DNA of 64,000 bases, from assembly GCA_009617715.1 (NCBI GenBank), contig VTFK01000158.1, forward strand, positions 248,001 to 312,000. The letters are read 5' to 3'. Numbering within the stretch: the first letter of the stretch is position 1; each line of letters starts with the position of its first letter. Source of the DNA: Plectrocnemia conspersa (taxonomy: Eukaryota > Arthropoda > Insecta > Trichoptera > Polycentropodidae). This document shows positions 37,203 to 49,840 of the stretch, one piece after another. A program made the translations under genes and the position numbers. The notes beneath the pieces were generated by a model. The model saw nothing but the letters and a program-made list of their open reading frames with translations, did not search any database and was not told where the DNA came from.

Positions 37203-39556
37203 CTAAACAAAAAAAAAAAAGGCGATGTTTAAACAGTATAAAGGCGTTGAAAACTTACGTTAGTAGATGGTAATTTTACGTCATTATGGTAGATGAATCA
37301 ATGGTCATTGAGTGTTGAGAACCACAAGGCAGATTCTTGCGACCAGTGCTATATCTGCTTTTTACCGCAGACTTACTGCAAAATCAAAAAAACTATAGTA
37401 GCAACTTTGGCCGAAGAAACTAACATTTTGGCTCTGCCAACTTTAATATTTTAAAAATTAAATTATGTAGTTCATATCAACATTTTGATTTATAAACAAC
37501 TTCTCTGAAAATTGTCAGATAATGCGGATATAATAACTAATAAAACTGAAAATTGAATGATATAATATATCATAATTTTAACGTTTATTATACCTGTTCA
37601 GACATCAGAATTTTTGTAATTCCGTCAACTGTCTGAATCTTCGCCCAATTATATTTTGAACTCCAAATTGATACTCAATAAATAATGCAATTACGTTCAG
37701 TATAATTTTATTAATATTGTATACTATTTTACACAGACGTAAGCATACAGCGTTACAGTGTGCAAAAATATTTTAAACACGAGCTCACCTAATTTTAATT
37801 TAATTAAAAACTAACTTTTATCATTACATAAAAATTTGGTTTATAATATAATGTCAATCAAAAAATTACCCTTGCATTTTAGATCAGTATTTTAATTTTA
37901 AATAGTGCTTTTAAAATCAAAGTTTATTTATGAATACGTTGTATAAAAATTTATAAATAACCTTAATCTAATCTAACCTAACTGACAGTATTCAATAAAA
38001 ATATGGCTCATAATATATTAATTTATATATAGAAAACCTGATAAACCAATGTGTTACAATGGAGTAAACACAATTAAAACTAGCACAACATCAGATTGAA
38101 ATCAAAGTCTGTTAGGCAGTAAAATATTTTTAGTAATCAAAAGATGTCACTATGCACAACCTAGCTCGTTTTTATGTTAATTTTTTATCTCGGATAAGAT
38201 AGATATTAAATAAAGGTAAATTAAAATATAGTTGATAAGATGTTACGGATATATTGTATATTTTCTATTGAAACTTAAAATACATTTTTTTAGACATAAA
38301 GGATATTCTCTATGAGCTAAAATAACTCATTATTAAAGAATTTTTAATATTAAATATGTACGACCTAGCTCGACCGTAATAATTAAGGAAAATATATTAT
38401 ATGATAATCACTAATTCTGATTTCACAGACACGATAGAAATTTAAAGACATATGGGATTTGCACCCTTGGTCTTTCAACTAATATTTCATTTACCCATGG
38501 GGTAATTATAATCAACCACTACTAAGTAAGTATTAAGACATTACATTAAAATCAAATTCTGTAAGACAGTCAGATACATATATTGTATTAATTATAAACT
38601 TGAAATCAAAATGTTACTATGCACAAACTAGTTCGATTTTATTTTAAATATTAATCACGATATTCATTCGTGGAATTGCTAGTGGAATATAATCTGTGAC
38701 GATGGACTAGAATAATAATTATTTTATAATTGCTAAGACACGATAAAAATTAAAAAACTACTAAAATCCATATAGGATTTAAACCCAGATTTTTTCAGGT
38801 ATTAGTCACTGATTTAAATTAATGGATATAAAGCAATTTATAGTTAATAAAATTAACGTAAGGATATATAAACAGCATTGTTCTTTTTATTTTATTTAAA
38901 ATAAATGACATTTTAAATACAAATTCCATATTCTTTTCATATTCTCATCTTGAAAATTTACAGAATATTATAAATATATACCAAAAGGTTTAGTGTGAAT
39001 AAATAATCGTAGATTAGAACATCGCAAAATATATTTTATATGATTTTTTGTAGTTTTTTTATAACGCAGCGCTAATTTTTAAAATTCTTAGGTTATAAAT
39101 AGCTATTCCCATCAGATTTTTTTAGGATAATAGCGCATCTACTACATATTTATTTAGTAACTGAAATTTTCTTAAGAAATTTAATAACGATCAATTGGTT
39201 ACATAGCGCAAATAAATCATGCATTGATATTTTTTGATAAACAGGGATTCAGCACATCTGCTTCTTTAAAAAAAAGGTTCTTAGAAATTTATATGCAGAG
39301 AAATATATTTTTTTATTAAGAATATTATTCAAAAAAAAAAACAAAGCTAAGGTTTTTTAATTTTAATAATAGTTTGGTAATATGCTGTTGTAATACATAT
39401 TATATATTTTTAAAAACATCAATGCCGGTATTAGAATATGCTTAAATATTAAATGGCCTACCATTTTAATAGACCAATCGCGGACCACTGATAAATGATA
39501 ACAAATAGCTTTTGTTGTAATGCTATTTGTGGCTTTGGTAATAAAAAAATACTCAC
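37203..39556 (-). other. unc-4: unc-4 intron between the last two coding exons (2,354 bp)
   Basis: It is bounded by a GTGAGT donor (39556-39551) and a pyrimidine-rich TTTAG acceptor (ending 37203). The middle part, about 38085-38830, holds degenerate SINE-like repeats listed separately. The rest is AT-rich with no recognisable element. There is no sign of an extra in-frame exon. Confidence 0.85.
38085..38830 (-). repeat. Tandemly placed degenerate SINE-like repeats
   Basis: The words ACTATGCACAAACTAGTTCG (38606-38630) and ACTATGCACAACCTAGCTCG (38150-38170) lie in matching contexts, each preceded by AAATC(A/T)AA and a T(C/A)TG(T)TA run near 38100 and 38550. On the minus strand, B-box-like GGGTGCAAATCCC (38466-38454) and GGGTTTAAATCC (38786-38775) sit upstream of each body. 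This is what two or three adjacent, decayed copies of a tRNA-derived SINE would look like. Confidence 0.5.
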
Positions 39557-39696
39557 TTTTCTCTCGCTTTCAATTCGCTAGGTGGTATAGGCTCTCCTGA
39601 ACAAGTCTGAGGATGAGCGTTGTGCGCCGGTCGTCCAGGTCCCTTCTTCGTATGCTCCTTTTTCCTCCATTTAGCTCTTCTATTTTGAAACCAAAC
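39557..39696 (-). CDS. unc-4: unc-4 homeobox protein, exon with homeodomain helix 3 end
   Basis: The acceptor is TTCAACAG (ending 39697) and the donor AA|GTGAGT. The 140-bp exon carries 46 full codons and two bases of a split lysine codon. It opens VWFQNRRAKWRKKE, homeodomain residues 47-60, with Q50 and N51 in the recognition helix; then HTKKGPGRPAHNAHPQTCSGEP, the conserved extension that distinguishes Unc-4/UNCX from other paired-like homeodomains; then IPPSELKARE, leading into the basic helix of the last exon. The intron falls between homeodomain residues 46 and 47, the position shared by many paired-class genes. Confidence 0.95.
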
Positions 39697-41194
39697 CTGT
39701 TGAAAAAAAACCAGCTCACTTAATGAATATCAAAGTCGAGCGCCTTCTAGGCGATATTGAATATCGCTTCAAGCGCGAAAATCTAAATTTTTATCAAGTT
39801 TTTTTCATCTACATATTTAGCTCCATTCCCCTCTTTCGATCACGTCTCGATCTTATTACGCATACATTCCGCGTTACAGAGTCGCTTAAATCTTCACCAC
39901 CCCGGATGGGGACGGTGGAAAAAAATCGAGAGGAAAAAGTGAAGTCATGCGGTTTGGGCAAATCTTCCCCGGTATAGGCAATAAAATAAAACGTCTCGGT
40001 AAACCGACTGAATTTTTTTCACGTTTCGCACCCCTCGCGCTCGAATTTAGTGCGAGCTTTGCTTAAAAACCTATACAAGGGATGAAGTTTGAAACGCACG
40101 TGTGCGTGTAGTTACATACATATAAAAAGTATACTTATTTGCATTTAAAACGTTTTATCAATACTTAAGAAAATATATATATATTTAAATTGAAATCAAA
40201 GGATCAGTAACAACGAAAATCTTATGTCAATAATTTTACTATTTTTTTCTAAAATATATTAAAATATTCACGGAAGAATATCGTAATGACGATGAATTAG
40301 AATCGCGATAAATTGTGTATATGTGTATATATAATATTAGTTCAATTCTGTGTCGAGACAACTCTGGAATTTATTCCAGGGATTTCTTGGCTTTTGTGCC
40401 ATTTTGTTTCCTGGGACTTTCCTGGGGATCACTAAAAATATTTACAGCGCTGAATTCAAAAACTATTTTTTCACAAAAAACTTGACTATGTTGCTAATGA
40501 AATATTTTAATTTATTTTTGAAATTGCTCTTAAAAAATATATTTTAATATTGTTAAAGATTTATTATTAAAAAATGATATTATATTAAAAAATAGAAAAT
40601 GAAGAGAATACTGATGACGATTTCAATATTAAGACGTAGATAATCGAAGAATATTTATACAAATTAAAAAAACACTAAAATATTTCTGCAGTAAAAAATA
40701 AGAAATTTAAACGACGTTATTTATCAAAAACTAACTCTTTTATGTAAATTTTTGCTCAAAATGAAGCGAACATCAACGGAAAGCGAGAGAATATTTTCAA
40801 CGGAAATAATATTAAATAAATAAATGAAATATTGCTGAGTTTGCTTTTGATATTCTAGACACTTAGTATCTACTCAGCAATATAAAATAAAATAATATTA
40901 CTATTTTTCATATATCATTTTATTATATGTAGATATATGAAAAATAATTTTAAAAAATTTAGTCAATTTTAATACCATTAATAAAATATGTTTTTACCCA
41001 TTACTATTTTTTTACGAATGTGTTTGTTTATTATCTTAATTTCTATATTTTATATTATACTATGTAATCAAATATACATATGTGTTTTGTACATAATCTA
41101 TCTACATACATGTGTCACCCCTGTGCGGAAAGACGTATAGGTAGATGAGTAGACAGATAAAAATAGATAATACGAGGGTGTTAGTCCTCTGAAA

Positions 41195-41875
41195 ATCTGT
41201 TGGGGTGGTCTCTCGTTTTTCCTCCACGGGGAGAAATAGGGGATGGTATAGCGTCATGGGGGATAGAAATCGTCTGCCATTGGCTGATACAAGTACGGGG
41301 TGAATTTTCATCCATGTGGAAATTTACAAATGTAAATACCACCACCTATCGAGTGGAGACGAATCAATGTTTCGCCATCCCTAGTATTATAAATATAAGT
41401 ATATTGGATGAACAAATAATATATCTCTATAGAGCTAAAACGAATTTCCCTTGACCCCATCGCGTAATCGCCAGTCCCATCTGACCCTTTGCCAAACGGA
41501 AAATCTTTTGATTTTCTATTGAAGTCACTCGCCACTCAATTTTTCCGGTAGGGCACGCCCTGATTCACTCGTGATCGGATTAAATATATTAAAATATATT
41601 TATTATTATTATTATATAAAAAATATGTATAGCATATGTTAGGCGTTTTCACAAAAGATTAACACGTCATGTTTTTCGAGATTCCGGTTGAGGCAAAAAG
41701 GGAGGTTTTGCGGCAAATGCGAGAAAAGGGAAATAATACGACCTCTTCCCTCAGGGCTAACCAGTCCCTGGAGAAAAAGAGAAGCTTTTCTGGACGTATG
41801 TGGAAAAAGGTTTTCCCTTTTCGCTTTGGCCACAATCGACGCCGTTTATTTAGTGGCAATGATATCATTTGGATG
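41195..41875. other. GC-richer intronic stretch, function unknown
   Basis: Overlapping short open frames on both strands cluster at 41200-41535 and 41639-41925, which reflects locally low A/T content and not coding. The second part has a purine-rich run (GCGAGAAAAGGGAAATAATA) and its partner TTTTTCCCTTTTCGC, forming a loose inverted arrangement. It could be a conserved intronic element. Confidence 0.25.
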
Positions 41876-42103
41876 TAGAGGTTTATTTGATTATTATGAA
41901 TAATAAAAAATTGTTTTATATACAAGTAAAATCGATCGTCTATATGTACATTATATTAAAAGAAGATATATGATACATAAATTCATAGTCTCCCGTTGAG
42001 TTACTTTCATAAATAATATTTATTGTATATAGTAATGAAACTTCAGTAATAACATCCGTTCAATAATTGGATTCAAATCTAAAGAACAATTATATATTAA
42101 TTG

Positions 42104-42426
<323 letters not shown>

Positions 42427-42889
42427 AAATGTTCCTAAATTAATTTAACTTATTTCATATTTATTTCGAGATAAAATATTTTATTTGTTATATTTTTTAT
42501 TTTTACGATTAATTTGAGTTCTTATAGAAATGAAAATACTATTATAATATATGTTTATTTTAATTGTTTTATTTGTAAATATTTTATTACATTGTCTTCT
42601 ATTGAAGCGGCCACGGATGAACATATTTAATATATACTTTGACTAATTTCTGCTAAATGAGATGATTTGAAAATTTACTTTCACGTAATACAAGGAGTGG
42701 CTAAGAGTAATATTATTGGTCAATCACGCAGCCAATACAGGTCAATTTCCGCTGATCATTCACCCTTGTTTTTTACCTGTTCCAATACAACCATCCTCTA
42801 TAAAATTCGTTTCCGCGCTGGCAGTCAAAACACGCGACTCCGCCCTAATTATATTTATACAATAAATACATAAAACATAATCGCAATTA

Positions 42890-43360
42890 AAAATCGATTT
42901 GCCATTTTGTCCCCAATCAAACGATCAGATCTCGTTAACCAGCTGAAAAATGGCACAATTAATTACGGCCCGTTTAGATATTCTATGCGAATTAATATAA
43001 ATATTAATGCATAATGATTAACGAACCGTTATTGAATACGCGATAGTCACGCGATCCATATTGATTGAATTGTATTAAATATTATAAACGGGCAATGATA
43101 TCGTGAATCGTTGCCATTATATTATATACAATATTAATATATTATCGGCGATGTTCGCTTTTAGAATATATATTGTTTTCATTAATGAATAATAACCGTG
43201 TATAAATTCAATTCGATTTTGCTCGTTATTACGCGAGTTTATAAACGAATCGTTGTAAATTTATTATGTAAAACGCTTTTTAACGTGCGTTCGAATCACC
43301 CAGTTAAACGTTAAAAGCGGTAAATGAAATTATAACTAGATTTGAAAACGCATCTTGATT
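42890..43360. promoter_or_regulatory. Candidate intronic enhancer rich in homeodomain sites
   Basis: A roughly 470-bp stretch dense in TAAT-core words (AATTAATTACGG, GATTAACG, ATTAATGC, ATTAATGAA) and CGTTAT/CGCGAT words, with fewer homopolymers than its flanks. It lies in the first intron on the window, where unc-4 family genes often carry enhancers. Function is inferred from composition and position only. Confidence 0.3.
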
Positions 43361-43859
43361 ATTGCTATTTACTCAAGACATGACCGTGAATAATTACCAA
43401 CTTATGAATATAATGAATGTTAATACATGTACACAATTGATTTCGTTACAGCAAATTAAATAAGAATATGTATTTTATTTTTTATAATGTATATTTCAAA
43501 ACTGTATATATATTAATTAAAAAAAAATTATATATTAAAAAATGTGAGCTTGATTATTTGTATCTATATGATATAAGCATAATTTTTTTTAATTCGATTG
43601 TATCAAAATAAATTAATTGTAATAATGTTTATAGATAAAATATGCATATATGAGTATTCAGGCGATATGATAAAAATACTAAAACAAAAAAATTCAGTTT
43701 AAGAAAATATCAAAAAAATAGATTAAAAATCTAGTGGATATAAAAATGATACAGCTTTAATCAGTGTGTTTTTCAACATTTAAATCAAGTTATCTTGTCT
43801 TCATGGCAAAATATTGTTCCTTATTTGGTCCAAATAAATAAGTCAAATACCGTCGCAAT

Positions 43860-44270
43860 CAGATAATGTCGAAATTTCACCTCTCGTTTCACATTTATTA
43901 TGGGCGGATAATGATTGTAACCCATCAAGAGCTCAATTGGCGTTTCTCCGATTGTACAAATCAAATCAAATCAAATCATACGCCCGAACCCTTTTATTAC
44001 GCCGCTCGGCTCGTGGCATTCCCTTTGTAATTCTGCTGTCGGTTGTTTATTATTCCCTTAGTTAAAGTGACACGGAGGTGTTCTGAGGAGGGTCCCGAGG
44101 AGTGTTCGCCGAAGGCGTTGATGTTCGTTGCACATTTGCATCTAGAAGGGCGGGCACTGTACCGTATTCGTATACTAACAATAGCAAATAAACAATGAAT
44201 GAGCAAGCCCAAGAACCAAATTAAGAATTCACAAAGCGAAATTATCGGCGTGAAGCTCTTGTGCTACAAT
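43860..44270. promoter_or_regulatory. GC-richer intronic block with (AAATC)4
   Basis: It includes the pentanucleotide run AAATCAAATCAAATCAAATC at 43958-43977 and a GC-rich part at 43980-44170 (GTGTTCGCCGAAGGCGTTG). No coding similarity was found in the overlapping minus-strand frame. Confidence 0.25.
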
Positions 44271-44689
44271 AATGATCGCCGGATGGCATAAAGTTATTTC
44301 AAAGCGTGATTCCAAAAGATGAACAGATTTTATTGCATTTTATATTACACCAGCTGCATCATAGTGACTAAAATGTATATCTATATAAATTGTAATTAAT
44401 GAATGGAAATTCTAAAATTTGTGCAATATATGCACGACATTGTTAGATGCTGTGACGGAGCATATCACAAAAAAACGCAATCGGGAGCCCAATTTTAAAT
44501 GCAAACATATTTTTAATTTTTTTTAATATAACCATTTCTCATCTCCAGTTAGCAAATGATACAAAAAAGGCAACTCAGCTTCATGATATATATATATTCA
44601 ATTTTTGTGGAACACATACACTTCTCAAAACCATCATATTCATTATTATGATATATTCCATTTAACCATCAAACTGAAAGTCTGAGAAT

Positions 44690-44865
44690 AGGTGACATCT
44701 ATATTATTAATTATAAATTATTATGTGCCATACAATTTATAATCAAAAGATGTCACTGCAGCTGGAGCCATTTTTTTTATAAATAAAAATTCGAGTATCG
44801 CTGCCGGGACTCGAACCTCAGAGTTACTAGTCTGAGACGTTACGGACTACACTATATCCTTGAAC
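44690..44865 (-). mobile_element. tRNA-derived SINE, best preserved copy
   Basis: On the minus strand the A box TAGTGTAGTCCG (44854-44843) is followed 26 bases on by a perfect B box GGTTCGAGTCC (44817-44807), the spacing of a tRNA promoter. The body then runs CGGCAGCG, ACTCGAATTTTTATTTATAA, an AT-rich stretch and a GATGTCAC motif. It cannot fold as an intact tRNA and shares its body with copies at 6590-6760, 26886-27050 and 53826-53990. Confidence 0.75.
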
Positions 44866-44980
44866 ATCCAGGACTATTATACTTGAAATCTTTGACATTT
44901 ACGGATATGTAATAAATTACAAATGTAATTGATATTTTTTTTCTTAAATAATATAATATGCAGTTTTGTATAAATTGTTA

Positions 44981-45290
44981 TTTGCGTTAACACAGACAGT
45001 TAAAGAGCTATCCATTTCATCATTATTGAGAAAGAGATGGTATGTTTCGGTTTACGCCCATACTATTAGCTATAAAGCACACAATACGGATATATGGATA
45101 TACTCCTATTTATATTTTAAACAAATTTATAGAAATTAAAATCATTATTATATATATGTATATCGAATGTATATCCGTATCATGTGCTTTAGAGCTATTA
45201 GTAGGTGCATTAACTCAAACTTGCAATCTCTTTCTCAATAATGAATATTGATGGAATGGATAGCTCCCAAACTGACTGTGTTAACGCAAA
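44981..45290. mobile_element. 310-bp foldback MITE flanked by TA
   Basis: The left end TTTGCGTTAACACAG continues to CAGTTAAAGAGCTATCCATTTC. The right end is its inverted counterpart (GGATAGCTCCCAAACTGACT then GTGTTAACGCAAA). TA lies immediately outside both ends. Internal words such as ACTATTAGCTATAAAGCACA and TGTGCTTTAGAGCTATTAGT also pair, so nearly the whole element can fold into a hairpin with arms of about 130-150 bp. The open frame across it is incidental. Confidence 0.85.
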
Positions 45291-48200
45291 TAGGGTATAG
45301 ATAAAAATTCTGCAATCGTAAATGTTATACAAAAGACGTACTTATGTATCAATGGCTAAAGCACAACTGACAATTAAAACTTAAATTTAAGAAAAACCAT
45401 TTTGGCATTATATCTTAATGTTCAGATATAATTAAATAGCTAATTAAAATATTATTAAGAAACTAAAGATGTTGACTCAAAAAATTCATTTAGAATTTGA
45501 AACAATAAGTGTTTTTAAATAATTATTTAATAATTTAAATTTTGAATGCATTAGATAATAATTTAAAAATATAAAATCAAAGTCTTAATGTATTATACTT
45601 AAAAGCTGAATAACAAAAACTTAAAAATATATTTAGTTTTGATTTAACATTATTTTTTATTACATTACAAATTACAAAAGTATAGCTATCTATATGTTTC
45701 AAAATTACGGTCTTTAGCTTTTTAGTTATCATTGTGTTAAGAAATTATAATAACTAAAAGGCTAATATAACAGCATGATATTAATAAACATTTTTATAGA
45801 TTAGTGTACTAAAAATTAAGTGATTTCCAAATTATTAAAGTTATTTAATAGACGCAAAAATGATTCGAAAACATTCAATGAACCTCTTAATTAAAAATAC
45901 ATACTAAAAATTTAAAAACAGCGCATAAAGATGCTGAAAAAACCGCATTTTTAACTGAATATAGATGATTACATAAAAAAATACTAAATCTGTAAAAGTA
46001 ATCTAGATTATATTAAAATATATATTACTAATATAAAAGATTACATTAAAATTATATCAAAATAACGACTGCATTATATGCTTCATCAATATTCAGAAAT
46101 AAAAAATATTATAATTAAATTAATATTCAAAATTAATTTTATAAAAAATTATTCATAAAAATATTGTACTTATATCTATAGTAAACGGTTTATATGACTA
46201 TGTGACTATAGTAAATTTGAAAATATTTATAATTTTACTTAAAAGCCTGTTCCTGCATTTAAAATGCAGAAAATAAACATTTATTTGCTAAATTACAAAA
46301 AATGCATGATTAAAATTAGTTATGAAATTAAAATGTTATGAAACTAATGGGTTTATTAAATGCTTTATTATTATATATTATTATTTTTTTAATGAAATAG
46401 GAATATAAATATATAATCAACGTGCAAAAAAAGTTATTTAAAATTCGTTATTATATCGAAAAATTAATGTATTATAAAAAAATAAATGCTTTAAAAATAG
46501 CCAGATTATTAAATTTATATGTATATATATAATAAAATATTTAATATTTTAATATAATTTTAATTTAAATTATATTTTAACTAGAACTATCTATATATTC
46601 AGTTAAACATATGTATTAGTGTATTTTAAGTAACATTTTATTCGTATCGCAGGTGAATTAATTTTAATTTGAATTAGGGCAACATACGAAAAACATTTAA
46701 TGAACACTAATTAGCGTTTTTATTTTAAGTGAAATTATTAAAAATATTCTCACTGCACGACCAATTATTTAAATAGCAGTTTTAATTGAATAAATCATAA
46801 ATCTCATAATCAAAAAATTGTACTGCGCAACTTAAGTAAACCGAAATATTATCTTTAGATGAACTTTTTTTTAATTTTTATTTTTTTTAATTTTATATAA
46901 ATGGACCAATAATTTTTTTCACAATTTAAAAAAAAAATTCAATATTGTGTGCATTTTTACATTGTTTATTATTTTTGATTAAAATGAAATAAAAATTGTA
47001 TACGTCTATATATATACGTCTTAACTATTACGCTGACTGTACGCGCACCTTGCCTCGCTGATTAAGTCATTATACCTCGAAGCGAACGAAGGCAGAAAGA
47101 GAAAAGTATGTCTGAACGAGCGGGATAGAAATATATTTACGAGTCGATGAATACGAGCGCATTTAGTGCTTCACGTTCATATAAAAAGAATAAATTAAAT
47201 TGTTATATCAGACTAAAATTCGACATGAAGCTGTAGGTAATTATTTTATGTACCTACCAAATTTATAAACTTACAAATTTTTTTTTTGTATGGTTTTACA
47301 TATTTAAAATTATTATTTTATATATATATACTCCAGTCTTTTCTTGCATATTTTTTTTTTTATATTATATTTATTCTATAAAATAATGATATGACATATT
47401 AAGTATATCACAATTTTTTATTTTTATACTCCTTAGTGAGGTCCTGTCTTTGCATATATACTATATTTCATTTGGCGTGCGACCGAGACGAATCTGTGCC
47501 TCAATAAATATATGACCAGCCGACTATTATGACAAACGTAAAATTACTATAAAGCATGTTCGCACTATGGGTTCAATAATAAATTATAAAATGTAATACA
47601 ATTTCGTGCAATACAGAATGATTGGAATGTAAATATAGACACAACAAAATTTTTATAACATGTACACAATTTATCACATAACTTTTAAACAACCATATTT
47701 TAGTAATAAATCAACTATATTTACAATTTTTTTTATACATATTATTATTTAAAATTAAAACCAATATGTATCAATTTCTCTACTGCATTAACAATGTGTA
47801 AAGTAAAAATTTCATATCAGTTTTAAATGTGTCTCCGAGTTCAAGAACTGAAGGTTAAAAGTTCAATTAATGAAATAGAGATACTGGCAATATATATTTA
47901 TTTTCATGAGGTGAATTATTTTAATTTTCAAAAAAAATTTTTCCAACTTAATTAAGTGAAAATTAAATTACAGTTAAGGTTATCAATCAATAATCTATAA
48001 AGGGCTGCCACGCCGAGGGCAAGCCCTTTGAAAACAATTATTCTGGGACTCATGACAAAAATGACATTTGATATAATTTTTTACATCGTAATATAATTTC
48101 TTGAATAAATAATAATAAGTATAAATTAAACCTATCTATGCAAATAAATATTAATAATTAGCCACCGTTGCGACTTATTTTCTGAAATCATATTTATTGC

Positions 48201-48404
48201 GAAATATTTTAATTATGAATTAAAAATTATTAAAATTATCCACTCATAATTTTAATCTGATAATTTATCGTATTTTCTTTACTGCTCAGTGTTGCCATAT
48301 AGTGAATTTCCAGTCTAGGTTAAAAGCAATAAAATCGTGTCAGTGGGGTGAAAACGCTCGATTATCAAGCGTTTATTTTAGGACTTGAAAATCGAATAAA
48401 GCAC

Positions 48405-48645
48405 ATCTAAACCGAATTTTGTCCAATAGGAGAGCGCAAAAAACAATTATCACTTCTCAGAAGTCAAAAATCCACGTCAAAAGCAATAAAATCGTGCCGT
48501 CGCCGACGCAGTGGGAACGCTCGTTACCGAGCGTTCCCACTGCGACGGCGCCGACACGATTTTATTGCTTTTGACGTGGATTTTTTACTTCTGAGAAGTG
48601 ATAATTGTTTTTGCGCTCTCCTATTGACCAAAATTCGGTTTAAAT
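48405..48645. repeat. Near-perfect palindrome, arms of about 118 bp
   Basis: The arms flank a TTAC loop at 48524-48527. Inner arms GTGGGAACGCTCG and CGAGCGTTCCCAC pair perfectly. Further out TCCACGTCAAAAGCAATAAA pairs with TTTATTGCTTTTGACGTGGA without mismatch, and CACTTCTCAG with CTGAGAAGTG. Only scattered mismatches occur along about 118 bp. Degenerate versions are at 27487-27620 and in the array at 55770-56960. Confidence 0.9.
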
Positions 48646-48961
48646 ATACTTTGATCAACCCTTATATTATTTAAGTCAATAGAAATATTTGTAAGGATAG
48701 CTATAATATTTTTAAAACATCGAAAATAAAATCGAAATCCAAACAAACTATGAAGCAATATGTGAAATGCGATATCTGTTTATACTTATTCTTATTCTAA
48801 GTTTGTATTATGGACTTGAAATTTCTTAAACTATAATTAGTTTTAAAACTTATATTAGGTTAGGTTTGGGTTTGAACTGCAAATGAACGTTTCGCAACTG
48901 TCAAATTGAGTTTCATATACATTTTAGAACAGCATGAGTTAAATTATATTTTCGATGGTAG

Positions 48962-49184
48962 AAATATATATCTACTGGTGAAAATGTATATCGACTTAAT
49001 TAGTGAAAATATAACTTTACGAAAAACTACACATTCGCTGTAACATTTATACATCGGATGTAAATAAGTATGCGAATATATTTTACTACATATAGAAAAT
49101 TTGAAATCATATAATTCTATAAGCACCTGCTAGATAATTTATATTTTCACGGGTAAAAATATATATCTACTGGTGAAAATGTAT
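48962..49184 (+). repeat. Direct repeat of 28 bp, 195 bp apart
   Basis: AAATATATATCTACTGGTGA followed by AAATGTAT occurs identically at 48962-48989 and 49157-49184; surrounding sequence (ATATTTTC.(A/C)(T/G)GGTA) is also similar, suggesting a decayed longer tandem duplication. Confidence 0.7.
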
Positions 49185-49392
49185 TCCGATATGATTTTAC
49201 TGAAATGACATATTTAAAAAAATATTTTCGTGATAGATTCAATACTGTTTTATAGATTTTCTTTTAGGAATAAGCAATTTTGCAGCATTAAATCAAGTTG
49301 TCATATTACCGATAATACAATATATAAAATCATTAAATTTATATAATTCAGCTGGCGCTGTTGTTGATTTTTCACTATTTTTTTGCTTCTTC

Positions 49393-49432
49393 TTTAGGTA
49401 TTTGATCTGAATATTGAGATCAAATACCTAAA
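49393..49432. repeat. Perfect 16-bp hairpin
   Basis: TTTAGGTATTTGATCT at 49393-49408 and its exact reverse complement at 49417-49432 flank an 8-base loop. The stem is shorter than a microRNA precursor; origin unknown. Confidence 0.7.
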
Positions 49433-49840
49433 TTTACTGCTACTAATTTACATTGAATATTTTTTAAACGTTCAAAGTGTAATAAAGTCAACAATATTTT
49501 ACAAACAAATTTTAGCACCGCGGCAAAAATCTGTCCCTTTGCATAATAATGTTTATTGTGAAAGTACTACCCAGAAAGTGGGTGCTTTTGAAGGCAATGT
49601 TCCGCTCCTTTTGTTTATTATATAATATGTATAAAAAGAGCTAAAGGAACTTATACATGAAATACATCAGTATATAGGTACATCTCAAACCACTGTAGCT
49701 AAGTTCAGATCCATTATTTGACGTCGGTTTTAACTTTTTTTCTAAATATATTCTTGTTATGATTTTTTTCAGAGTTGGCCCTCTCAAATAGAATGGGCTC
49801 TTAGAATTTGTATCCTCTCGGCAGGGCTGCCTATATATGA

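Larger units (their letters stand above)
48001..49840 (+). mobile_element. Palindrome-bearing non-autonomous element, longest copy
   Basis: Modules in order: an end region GGGCTGCCACGCCGAGGG; CTCATGACAAAAATGACATT; GCCACCGTTGCGACTTATTT (48162); CAGTGTTGCCATATAGTGAA; the large palindrome 48405-48645; TTAGGTTAGGTTTGGGTTTG (48855); a direct repeat pair at 48962 and 49157; and the 3' module 49660-49840 ending CTCGGCAGGGCTGCC. The same module order is seen in partial copies at 15216-15944, 27170-27620, 31690-31860 and 62643-62765. No transposase frame is visible. The exact ends and target duplication could not be fixed, and nested insertions may lengthen it. Confidence 0.6.

Noticed and set aside
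36708..37232. Plus-strand open frames opposite the last unc-4 exon
   Set aside because: They are antisense shadows of the well-supported minus-strand coding exon.
44807..44854. tRNA gene
   Set aside because: A and B boxes are present but no cloverleaf with acceptor stem can be formed, and the sequence continues into a SINE body.
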